From Mobiluncus sp963511525 (lineage in GTDB: Bacteria; Actinomycetota; Actinomycetes; Actinomycetales; Actinomycetaceae), in contig NZ_CAUPIY010000018.1 in the NCBI RefSeq assembly GCF_963511525.1, forward strand, positions 1 through 21,781: a DNA stretch of 21,781 bases, given 5' to 3'. The notes under the pieces are model-generated. The model was not told the origin of the DNA, did no database searches, and was given only the letters and a program-made list of their open reading frames with translations. This document shows, one piece after another, positions 15,878-21,781 of this stretch. How positions within the stretch are numbered: the first letter of the stretch is position 1; each line of letters starts with the position of its first letter. Position numbers and translations under genes: made by a program.

Positions 15878-15950
15878 GGGGCATTGGCGCAGTTGGTAGC
15901 GCGCAACGTTCGCAATGTTGAGGTCAGGGGTTCGAATCCCCTATGCTCCA
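15878..15950 (+). tRNA. tRNA-Ala (anticodon CGC)
   Basis: A complete 73-nt cloverleaf. The acceptor stem GGGGCAT/ATGCTCC has one G-T wobble, and the D stem is GCGC/GCGC. The anticodon stem CAACG/TGTTG encloses TTCGCAA, with anticodon CGC at 15911-15913. The T arm is AGGGG-TTCGAAT-CCCCT, and the discriminator base is A15950. CGC decodes GCG (alanine). No CCA is encoded. It has its own promoter and a strong terminator 10 bases downstream. Confidence 0.95.
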
Positions 15951-15960
15951 CAGGTTGGAA

Positions 15961-15992
15961 GTCGGAATCGGATGAATCCGGTTCCGACTTTT
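15961..15992 (+). terminator. Rho-independent terminator after tRNA-Ala
   Basis: GTCGGAA at 15961-15967 pairs perfectly with TTCCGAC at 15982-15988. The stem continues inward as TCGGAT with ATCCGG (one T-G wobble), giving 12-13 bp in all and a very short loop. TTTT follows at 15989-15992. The structure ends the tRNA transcript and lies 33 bases before the gtrA-like start, which would therefore rely on readthrough or an unseen promoter. Confidence 0.75.
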
Positions 15993-16024
15993 CGATATCG
16001 CAAGCAACAGTCAAACATAAGGAA

Positions 16025-16462
16025 ATGGCCACAGCACCTCAATCGTCTCGTCTCTGGAAGAATCTGCGGCATCTATGCAAGCAGATTATTGGCTTCGGGA
16101 TTGTCGGACTACTGGCATTCTTTATCGACTACACGCTTTTCGCCTTCCTGTACAAAATCATAGGAATTCACTACCTCATCGCGGCGGCTATCTCTTTCTG
16201 CGTTTCTCTAGCCTTCAACTATGCGGCATCTATGCGCTATGTTTTCAGGCACAAGAGCGACATGACTCGCCGACGCGAAGTCATCCTGTTCTTCGTCGGT
16301 GCCGTCATCGGCTTAGGCATCAACGAAATCATGCTCTACGTCGGCGATGTCGTGTTTCGCATCGACCCTCTCATCACAAAAATCCTCGCCACCGTGGTTG
16401 TCGCGGTGTGGAACTTTGTGACGCGGAAAATTTTTTTGGATTCGCGTGAATCAGAAAGTTGA
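16025..16462 (+). CDS. GtrA-family membrane protein
   Basis: A 145-residue protein with four predicted membrane segments at about 20-42, 49-70, 86-108 and 114-136, the standard GtrA/DPMS layout. GtrA proteins are thought to help move polyprenyl-linked sugars across the membrane for O-antigen glucosylation or cell-wall polysaccharide. Typical features are the first helix with FGIVGLLAFFIDY, then FNYAASMRYVFR after helix 2 and WNFVTRKIF at the end of helix 4. I chose ATG 16025 because the upstream frame runs back into tRNA-Ala. AAGGA sits directly before it, closer than ideal. No glycosyltransferase partner is adjacent. The last 12 bases overlap the end of the convergent alcohol dehydrogenase gene. 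Confidence 0.85.
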   Translation: MATAPQSSRLWKNLRHLCKQIIGFGIVGLLAFFIDYTLFAFLYKIIGIHYLIAAAISFCVSLAFNYAASMRYVFRHKSDMTRRREVILFFVGAVIGLGINEIMLYVGDVVFRIDPLITKILATVVVAVWNFVTRKIFLDSRESES

Positions 16463-17497
16463 CGTGTCAATCACGTAGCGGTAGCGCACCTTGGAATTCA
16501 CCACGTTATCCCAGGCTTCGTTGATTTTATCCCCGCTGATGATTTCAATCTGGGGTGCGATGTCATGCTCGGCACAAAAGTCCAGGACTTCTTGAGTCTT
16601 GGCGATGCCTCCGATGCTGGAACCAGCAATAATCTTTTGATCATTGACGACATTGCGCATCAAAAAATCTTGCCTATGTTCGGGCAGTCCGACTACAGCC
16701 ACCACGCCTTCAGGCTTCACGCAAGCAACCAGGTCGTCAAGTTCCACTACATCGCTCAGCGTAGAAACCAGCAGATCAAACTGTCCTGCCATCGACTCCC
16801 AGGTGCCCGGCTCAGAAGTGGGGTGAAGTTCTACGGCTCCAAACCGGCGAGCGTCAGCCTCTTTGGAGCGCGTGCGCGAGATGACGTGAGTCTCGGCACC
16901 CAGAGCGGCGGAAATCTGGACCCCCATGTGCCCCAGACCGCCCATCCCCACGATAGCAACCTTCTTGCCGGGTCCGGCGCCCCAGCGAGTCAAAGGAGAG
17001 TACAAGGTGATGCCCGCACACATAATCGGAGCGGCTTTATCCAGCGGAATGGAATCCGGGATGCGGCAGAGATAGTCTTGTTCAACGGTAATTCCCTGCG
17101 AGTAGCCCCCCGCCGTGGGCAGTCCATCGCGTCCCACACAGTTGTAAGTCCAGATGGTCCCGCCTTCATTCCGGCAGAACTGTTCGCTACCGGCTTCGCA
17201 AGCCTCGCAGTGACCGCAGGAATCCACGAAGCAGCCCACGCCCACGCGATCGCCGACCTTAAACTTTGTAACGTTCGTTCCAATCTTGGTAACAATACCC
17301 GCAATCTCATGGCCTGGTGTCAGTGGGTAGATAACTGACCCCCATTCACCGCGGCCGGTGTGAATGTCGGAGTGGCAGACTCCGGCAAATTTCACCTCGA
17401 AATACACCTCGGTAGGGCCGGGCTCGCGGCGTTCCAAGATTGTCGGGTGAAAGGGTTGATCGGGTCCATCCATCGCATAGGCTTTTACTTGCGTCAT
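16451..17497 (-). CDS. Zinc-dependent NADP-type alcohol dehydrogenase (cinnamyl alcohol dehydrogenase-like)
   Basis: A 348-residue medium-chain dehydrogenase that interconverts alcohols and aldehydes in the cytoplasm. Catalytic zinc ligands are C41 (GVCHSDIH), H63 (GHE) and C160. The structural zinc site is C94, C97, C100 and C108. The Rossmann motif GMGGLG is at 184-189, and S207-R208 at the end of the second strand favours NADPH over NADH. Overall it resembles the YahK/AdhC group acting on bulky or aromatic aldehydes. The frame is open further upstream, but the ATG at 17497 has GAGGAG at 7-base spacing and matches family N-termini. The spacer 17498-17681 is AT-rich in parts and shows no convincing promoter or terminator. 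Confidence 0.93.
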   Translation of the reverse strand: MTQVKAYAMDGPDQPFHPTILERREPGPTEVYFEVKFAGVCHSDIHTGRGEWGSVIYPLTPGHEIAGIVTKIGTNVTKFKVGDRVGVGCFVDSCGHCEACEAGSEQFCRNEGGTIWTYNCVGRDGLPTAGGYSQGITVEQDYLCRIPDSIPLDKAAPIMCAGITLYSPLTRWGAGPGKKVAIVGMGGLGHMGVQISAALGAETHVISRTRSKEADARRFGAVELHPTSEPGTWESMAGQFDLLVSTLSDVVELDDLVACVKPEGVVAVVGLPEHRQDFLMRNVVNDQKIIAGSSIGGIAKTQEVLDFCAEHDIAPQIEIISGDKINEAWDNVVNSKVRYRYVIDTSTF

Positions 17498-17681
17498 TGC
17501 ACTTCTCCTCAGATTTTGGCGAAGCCGTGGCGTTGCGTGATTGCGAGGCATCGCCTTAATGTGTTGCTGTTCCAGCTTAGTTCAATTTTATATTTTCCGA
17601 GCAGTATTCATCCGAGGAGAGCCCATATTCATTGGAAAAATTAGGATACAAAATCCAGGTATAAATTATTTTGATTAATTT

Positions 17682-18308
17682 CTAAATGGTTTTCGCTACG
17701 TCCTGAACGACTGAAATAACACCGGTAATCATCAGCTCTACAGCGATGGCGGCGAGCAGCATACCCGCCAGTCGAGTCATCACCGCAACACCGGAATTTC
17801 CTAGGAAACGGATGATAGGCGTAGCAAAATGCATAGCGAGCCACGAGGTAAACATGACCGCGATAGTTCCACTGGTCACCGCTATGACGGCGAGGGGATG
17901 ATGCCCCGCGTGTCCCATAGCTACCATCAGAGCCACTATCGCCCCCGGTCCCGCTAACAGAGGTGTACCCAATGGAACGGCGGCGATATTCAAAGAGCCC
18001 CCCTCCTCGCCGACAGTTCCTTCTGCACCGGTCAACAGCTGCAGAGCCACAATCAGCAGCAGCAATCCTCCGGAAATCTGTAGAGCAGCGGGGCTGATTC
18101 CCAGCAGGCCGAACAGCTGAAAGCCAAAAAACCCGAATACGAACAGAATGGCAATCGCCAACAGGTTAGCCTGCCAAGCAACTGTTTGACTCTGTTTCTT
18201 GGGGAGGTCCTTAGTCAGAGACATGAATACGGGGAGGTTCCCAAAGGGGTCGATGATCACAAACAAGGTGGTGAATGTGGAAATAAACAACCCAAGCTCA
18301 GCGTTCAT
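17682..18308 (-). CDS. marC: MarC-family integral membrane protein
   Basis: A 208-residue polytopic protein of the MarC/YhgN (UPF0056) family with about six membrane helices. The conserved signature DPFGNLPVF follows the first helix at about 20-28. A second conserved block, PLGTPLLAGPGAI, lies mid-protein. Despite its name the family is not established in antibiotic resistance and its substrate is unknown. I choose the ATG at 18308 because the reading frame upstream of it overlaps the end of uppP and lacks membrane character. That leaves a 20-base gap after uppP and indicates co-transcription. Confidence 0.88.
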   Translation of the reverse strand: MNAELGLFISTFTTLFVIIDPFGNLPVFMSLTKDLPKKQSQTVAWQANLLAIAILFVFGFFGFQLFGLLGISPAALQISGGLLLLIVALQLLTGAEGTVGEEGGSLNIAAVPLGTPLLAGPGAIVALMVAMGHAGHHPLAVIAVTSGTIAVMFTSWLAMHFATPIIRFLGNSGVAVMTRLAGMLLAAIAVELMITGVISVVQDVAKTI

Positions 18309-18328
18309 GGATTCCACGATACCCGAAA

Positions 18329-19204
18329 TCAGTTTGCTGGAATAATGCCAGCAATCAGCAGCACCGCGATGAGTCCGCCAATGCACAGGCGATAGATGAT
18401 GAAGGAGTTAAAACTGTGTTTTGAAACAAATTTCAGTAACCAGGCAATAGATGCGTATCCGATGATAAATGACATAGCCAGCCCCAAAATGGTGGGTGCC
18501 CAGCCTACTGTTTCCCCGATAGTGTCGAAGTTGCTCACGCCTTCGAGAGTGCCCGCAGCAACCAAAGCCGGAATCCCCAGGAAGAAAGACAGGCGGGTCG
18601 CCAAGACCCGGTCAAAGCCCAGGAACAGGCCCGCGGAAATCGTGGCTCCGGATCGTGAAACCCCGGGAATGAGCGATACGCATTGCATCAAACCAATGAG
18701 GAGCGCCTGAATCACAGTGGTTTCATTGTCTGCTATAGTCGCTTTGGGCGAACCGGGAGTTGGTGTTTTCGCTGCCAGTCGCGCCGCATAGTGGTCGGCA
18801 GCGAACAGCACTGCTGACCACACCACTAATCCGGCTGCTACGAACCACATGGAACGCAAGCCCGTCTCGATAAAGTCCTTAAACAGCAATCCCACCACAG
18901 CAATCGGCACCGACCCTATGATGATGGCCCAGCCGAAGCGATAATCGGGATTGTGCCGGGCGGACTTGTGAAACAGACCCGTCACCCAAGCCTTGATGAT
19001 GCGCCAAATGTCACTCCAAAAGTACAGTACTGCCGCCGCGATGGCTCCGATTTGAATGACCGCTGTGAAAGCGACCATTCCCACGTCATCAATCTGTTTG
19101 CCCATCAGGTATTCAGTAATTGTGAGGTGTCCCGTTGAAGAGACCGGTAAGTATTCAGTAATGCCCTCGACGATACCGAGGATTAGCGCTTCCCACCATG
19201 ACAT
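18329..19204 (-). CDS. uppP: Undecaprenyl-diphosphate phosphatase
   Basis: UppP (BacA) removes a phosphate from undecaprenyl diphosphate at the outer membrane face, recycling the carrier lipid of peptidoglycan synthesis; overproduction gives bacitracin resistance. The 291-residue chain has both signature regions: EGITEYLPVSSTGH at 13-26 with the catalytic glutamates, and PGVSRSGATISAG at 180-192 with the phosphate-binding arginine. About eight membrane helices are visible and the length is normal. The ATG at 19204 begins MSWWEA as in the family; the longer open frame upstream is spurious. AGGAT lies about 9 bases upstream. It leads the uppP-marC pair and is divergent from the ABC exporter genes. 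Confidence 0.95.
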   Translation of the reverse strand: MSWWEALILGIVEGITEYLPVSSTGHLTITEYLMGKQIDDVGMVAFTAVIQIGAIAAAVLYFWSDIWRIIKAWVTGLFHKSARHNPDYRFGWAIIIGSVPIAVVGLLFKDFIETGLRSMWFVAAGLVVWSAVLFAADHYAARLAAKTPTPGSPKATIADNETTVIQALLIGLMQCVSLIPGVSRSGATISAGLFLGFDRVLATRLSFFLGIPALVAAGTLEGVSNFDTIGETVGWAPTILGLAMSFIIGYASIAWLLKFVSKHSFNSFIIYRLCIGGLIAVLLIAGIIPAN

Positions 19205-19213
19205 GGGTTTTAT

Positions 19214-19242
19214 CCTATACGCCACACCGGAAACCTGGACAA
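19214..19242 (-). promoter_or_regulatory. Possible uppP promoter very close to the start codon
   Basis: On the minus strand TTGTCC (19237-19242) is followed after exactly 17 bp by TATAGG (19214-19219). Transcription would start near 19207, leaving an mRNA with only a few bases before the ATG at 19204. Leaderless mRNAs are frequent in actinobacteria, but the competing AGGAT site would then be unused. Confidence 0.35.
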
Positions 19243-19313
19243 ACAGAACCGGAAGCTGGGGGGATTGTTGTATCCTGATTTTTGGGTTAAAGATATTGGC
19301 GTGAGGGGAAATC

Positions 19314-20300
19314 TTGCAACAAAACAGTAGAGCTCTGCGTATAGAGGGCTTGTACAAATCTTTTGGGACTTGCGAAGTTTTGCGAGGTGTTTCCATGAAC
19401 GTGGAGCCTGGCCAGGTCATGGGTTTTGTGGGCGCGAACGGATCTGGGAAAACCACAACCATGCGTATCGTGATGGGCATCATCGACGCAAATCGGGGAC
19501 GGGTGACTTTCGGGGGCGAACCTATTGACGCCCCGGTCCGGGCCTCCATCGGCTATATGCCAGAAGAACGCGGCCTGTATCCAAAGATGAAAGTCGGGGA
19601 GCAACTGGAATACTTCGCCAGATTGCACGGTCAGAATCGAAGCACCGCACGCGAATCAACCCAGCGCTGGGTACAGCGTTTGGGAGTGTCAGAGCGATTG
19701 AAAGACAACGTGGAAAAACTTTCCCTCGGCAACCAGCAGCGCGTGCAGCTAGCGGCGGCGCTGGTTCACAATCCAGTGATGCTGATTCTCGACGAACCAT
19801 TTTCCGGATTGGATCCGTTGGCCGTAGATGTCATGAGTGGGGTTTTGCAGGAGTACGCGGCACAAGGGGTGCCGGTCATTTTTTCGTCTCATCAGCTGTC
19901 CCTGGTGGAGTCGCTGTGTACGCACGTGTCGATTCTTTCGGGAGGCTCCATAGTTGCTTCGGGCGAGGTTGAAAAGCTGCGGCGTGAGGCCGGGACACCG
20001 GTGGTCAGGTTGTGTGGCGACGAAGCTGCCGTGGCGGCGGGGACAGAAGCCGCCCGCAAATTAAACCAATCGGTACAGTTTTTTCCCGGCGGTTTGCTGG
20101 TGCCAGTTCTCTCAGACAGCCCTACAGCTCACGCCATACTGCAAGCCGCGGTTGAGACGGGGAATGTCACAGAATTCGTCCCGGTAATCCCCACGCTTGC
20201 GGAAATCTTCCGCAGCGCCGTAGAGGAAAACGAACCAAAAACCGGGGCCACCGCGATGGTCAGCACCGAGACCGCGGATGTGAAAGGTGGTCAGCAATGA
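19314..20300 (+). CDS. ABC-2 type exporter, ATP-binding subunit
   Basis: A 328-residue ATPase that powers the permease encoded next. The Walker A motif is GANGSGKTT at 40-48, and the GYMPEERGLYPKMKV segment at 80-94 is typical of NatA/YhaQ-like exporters. The signature LSLGNQQRV is at 136-144, with LSLGN in place of LSGGQ. Walker B LILDEP is at 157-162 and the switch histidine H193 is present. A C-terminal DUF4162-like domain follows (about 225-300). The start is TTG 19314 with GAGGGG at 6-base spacing. The stop overlaps the permease start by 4 bases (ATGA). Candidate substrates are sodium, peptides or drugs; the sequence does not decide. The neighbouring uppP makes a role against envelope-acting peptides conceivable only. 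Confidence 0.92.
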   Translation: MQQNSRALRIEGLYKSFGTCEVLRGVSMNVEPGQVMGFVGANGSGKTTTMRIVMGIIDANRGRVTFGGEPIDAPVRASIGYMPEERGLYPKMKVGEQLEYFARLHGQNRSTARESTQRWVQRLGVSERLKDNVEKLSLGNQQRVQLAAALVHNPVMLILDEPFSGLDPLAVDVMSGVLQEYAAQGVPVIFSSHQLSLVESLCTHVSILSGGSIVASGEVEKLRREAGTPVVRLCGDEAAVAAGTEAARKLNQSVQFFPGGLLVPVLSDSPTAHAILQAAVETGNVTEFVPVIPTLAEIFRSAVEENEPKTGATAMVSTETADVKGGQQ

Positions 20301-21520
20301 AACAAATTATGATTATTGCCGGGCGCGAGTTCTCGGTGCGGATGAAATCCAAATCCGCCATTATCTCCACTATCGTGGTGGTGCTGGTGGTGCTAATAGC
20401 GGGGGGATTGGCGAATTACTTTCATCTCTCCGAGGCAGACACCGAGAAAATCGGCGTAACCACCCAAACCCAAAGTTACGCACCGGCCTTTGAGTCTGAG
20501 GCGAATCCCTTTCTGAATACGGCTTCCCCGATGGGGCCGATGTACAAGGTCAAGGGATATGCCGACGACCAGGAATTGGAACAGGCGGTACAAAACAAGG
20601 AGATTAGCCTGGGGATTGGCGGCACTGCTGACAAGCCGGTGGTGTTTAGCGATGGACCGGCTTCTCCCACGGCGATGTTGATGATTAATGCCACCGCGCA
20701 AAGCGTCATGTTGAGTTCGTATATTGGGAATCTGGGCGGCAGTTTCCAGGAAATCGGCCAGAAAATGCAGCAAATGCAGGTCGAGGTGAGAGACATCTCA
20801 GAGTCCGGGGATAGCGGGGATGACTTTAACTTCGCGGCTTACCTGGTGGTAATGGTGCTGATTACCTTGCTATTTATTGTCGTCATGGCGTCGGGACAGC
20901 TGGTTGCTAACGGCGTTGTTGAAGAAAAATCCTCGCGAATAGTGGAAATTCTGGTTTCTACGGTGACCCCAAAGCAGCTCCTCATCGGCAAGATTCTGGG
21001 CATCACATTATTGGGAGCCCTGCAACTCTTAATCATGGGCTCAGCGGGACTGGTAGCCTTGTTAATTTCGGGTCTGACCAGCGGAATCCGAATCGACCTG
21101 GCCAGTTTCTCCGGCTGGTACATAGTGTGGTTTATCTTGGGCTTAGCGACCTATATGGTGCTATTCGCCGGGGCGGGAGCGCTGGCATCGCGTCAAGAAG
21201 ATGTTGGACAGTCCACGCTTCCGCTCATTTTGCTGCAGTTGGGCGGGTTTTACTCCGCCATTTTCTCGGTACTCACTCCCGGAAGCGTGTTCATCAAAGT
21301 GGTCTCTCTGATTCCGTTCCTTAACTGCTACGCGATGCCGGCACGTCAGCTTGCCTCCTCCACCGTGGAGTGGTGGGAGCCCTGGCTCTCTATGGTGATA
21401 AACCTGGCGATTTTGCCGATTTTGGTATGGCTGGGAGCGCGGCTGTACCGCAGAGGAATCCTCGCCACCGGAGAGCGCCTGAAACTGAAGGATGCCCTGC
21501 GCCGAGAAGCAGTGTCGTAA
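20297..21520 (+). CDS. ABC-2 type exporter, permease subunit (NatB/YhaP-like)
   Basis: A 407-residue membrane protein and translation-coupled partner of the preceding ATPase. The first helix (about 22-40) is followed by a large extracytoplasmic domain (about 41-178). A bundle of about five or six helices then runs between about 179 and 384. The cytoplasmic amphipathic stretch EEKSSRIVEILVSTVTPKQ (209-227), next to a helix beginning GKILG, is characteristic of NatB/YhaP-type ABC2_membrane_3 proteins and is thought to couple to the ATPase. Length and layout are normal. After the stop a 5-bp hairpin (CAGTT/AACTG) lacks a T-tract, so no terminator is evident before the promoter at 21563. Confidence 0.92.
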   Translation: MKQIMIIAGREFSVRMKSKSAIISTIVVVLVVLIAGGLANYFHLSEADTEKIGVTTQTQSYAPAFESEANPFLNTASPMGPMYKVKGYADDQELEQAVQNKEISLGIGGTADKPVVFSDGPASPTAMLMINATAQSVMLSSYIGNLGGSFQEIGQKMQQMQVEVRDISESGDSGDDFNFAAYLVVMVLITLLFIVVMASGQLVANGVVEEKSSRIVEILVSTVTPKQLLIGKILGITLLGALQLLIMGSAGLVALLISGLTSGIRIDLASFSGWYIVWFILGLATYMVLFAGAGALASRQEDVGQSTLPLILLQLGGFYSAIFSVLTPGSVFIKVVSLIPFLNCYAMPARQLASSTVEWWEPWLSMVINLAILPILVWLGARLYRRGILATGERLKLKDALRREAVS

Positions 21521-21562
21521 ACAGTTGAAAACTGAGGGAAAACGCGGACGATTAACTTCGAT

Positions 21563-21591
21563 TTGACACTGCATAGGAAACCTACTAAGTT
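21563..21591 (+). promoter_or_regulatory. Strong promoter candidate, probably for an rRNA operon
   Basis: A perfect TTGACA at 21563-21568 is followed after 17 bp by TAAGTT at 21586-21591. Transcription would begin near 21598. It is the best -35 box I saw in the window and stands 43 bases after the permease stop, pointing into sequence without an open reading frame. Confidence 0.6.
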
Positions 21592-21781
21592 ATATATCCG
21601 TTGCTCTTGCGACTGACTAAGTCGGTAGGGCGGCAAATCGGGCCTGATGGCAAAGCTACGGAATGAACCGCTGAGGGATTTCTGTGCTCTGAAATCGGGT
21701 TCCCCGGTGCGAGGGGGACTTCGCGCGAGTGGGTTTGTTGGTTTTGATCTCGATAGCGTTTTGTTTTTTGTTTACGCGTTT
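21592..21781 (+). other. Untranslated leader, probable rRNA operon leader (cut by window edge)
   Basis: No coding frame is seen. The leader can form ACTGAC/GTCGGT near 21609-21623 and a clear 7-bp stem GTTCCCC/GGGGGAC at 21699-21719. TGTGCTCTGAAA near 21683 resembles a boxA antitermination site. Near the edge, TTTGATCTCGATAGCG then T-rich sequence resembles the GAACTCAATAGTG plus T-rich stretch that precedes 16S rRNA in several actinobacteria. These resemblances are from memory and no mature rRNA sequence is reached. Confidence 0.4.

Noticed and set aside
16565..17338. Open frame of 257 codons opposite the alcohol dehydrogenase gene
   Set aside because: It is antisense to a gene with full zinc and nucleotide motifs, lacks recognisable domains and has no ribosome-binding site.
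17643..17655. Weak hairpin GGAT/ATCC near a T-tract after marC on the minus strand
   Set aside because: Only a four-bp stem in AT-rich sequence; too weak to call a terminator.
21524..21536. CAGTT/AACTG hairpin after the permease gene
   Set aside because: Five-bp stem with no following T-tract, so not a credible intrinsic terminator.
21627..21680. Resemblance to a c-di-GMP-I riboswitch (GGCAAAT followed by GGCAAAGCTACGG)
   Set aside because: The invariant GACGCAAAGC core and the closing GGTAGC/GGTTACC stem are not found, and the surrounding signals fit an rRNA leader better.
21637..21699. AAATCGGG occurring twice in the right-end leader
   Set aside because: An eight-base repeat with no further symmetry is compatible with chance.
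1..21781. CRISPR arrays, insertion sequences, phage genes or attachment repeats
   Set aside because: No regularly spaced repeats, transposase or integrase motifs, or duplicated tRNA ends were seen anywhere in the window.

Overview
The window looks like chromosomal DNA of a moderate-GC actinobacterium, most likely an Actinomycetaceae-type organism (Mobiluncus- or Actinomyces-like). The main argument is the block 5-formyl-THF cyclo-ligase (divergent) / galU / moeA-like glp / rimJ-like acetyltransferase / glpR. I recall the same order from Mycobacterium tuberculosis Rv0992c-Rv0996. GTG and TTG starts, tRNA genes without an encoded CCA and actinobacterial-type protein families agree with this. 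The genus is an inference; no rRNA sequence lies inside the window.

Layout. Positions 1-202: promoter and tRNA-Arg(CCU). Positions 210-4847 (minus): a 1545-residue iron-sulfur fusion protein of the 2-hydroxyacyl-CoA dehydratase activase family. It is divergent from a TetR regulator (5040-5651) across a 192-bp spacer that holds a perfect 13-bp palindrome. Positions 5745-10234: a very large protein with the architecture of a DUF4011-type SF1 helicase plus REase_MTES_1575-like nuclease, in which nearly every catalytic motif appears destroyed, followed at once by a small basic protein. Positions 10246-11628 (minus): a membrane-anchored SAF-domain protein and folate cyclo-ligase, separated by a spacer with two DnaA-box-like repeats. 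Positions 11705-15783: galU-glp-rimJ-glpR. Glp and GlpR correspond to the gephyrin-like protein and membrane receptor of the actinobacterial divisome. Positions 15837-15992: a compact tRNA-Ala(CGC) unit with promoter and terminator, followed by a GtrA-family membrane protein (16025-16462) that overlaps tail-to-tail with a zinc alcohol dehydrogenase (minus). Positions 17682-19204 (minus): uppP-marC. Positions 19314-21520: an ABC-2 type export ATPase and permease. Positions 21563-21781: a promoter and untranslated leader that most resembles the leader of an rRNA operon starting just past the right edge.

How the parts fit. Several genes bear on the envelope and division: galU (UDP-glucose), Glp/GlpR (Z-ring), uppP (undecaprenyl phosphate recycling), GtrA (lipid-linked sugar translocation) and the ABC-2 exporter. 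The most unusual items are the apparent helicase-nuclease pseudoenzyme with its coupled small partner, and the giant activase fusion with its divergent TetR and candidate operator. Family assignments come from reading motifs in the translations; no database search was possible.
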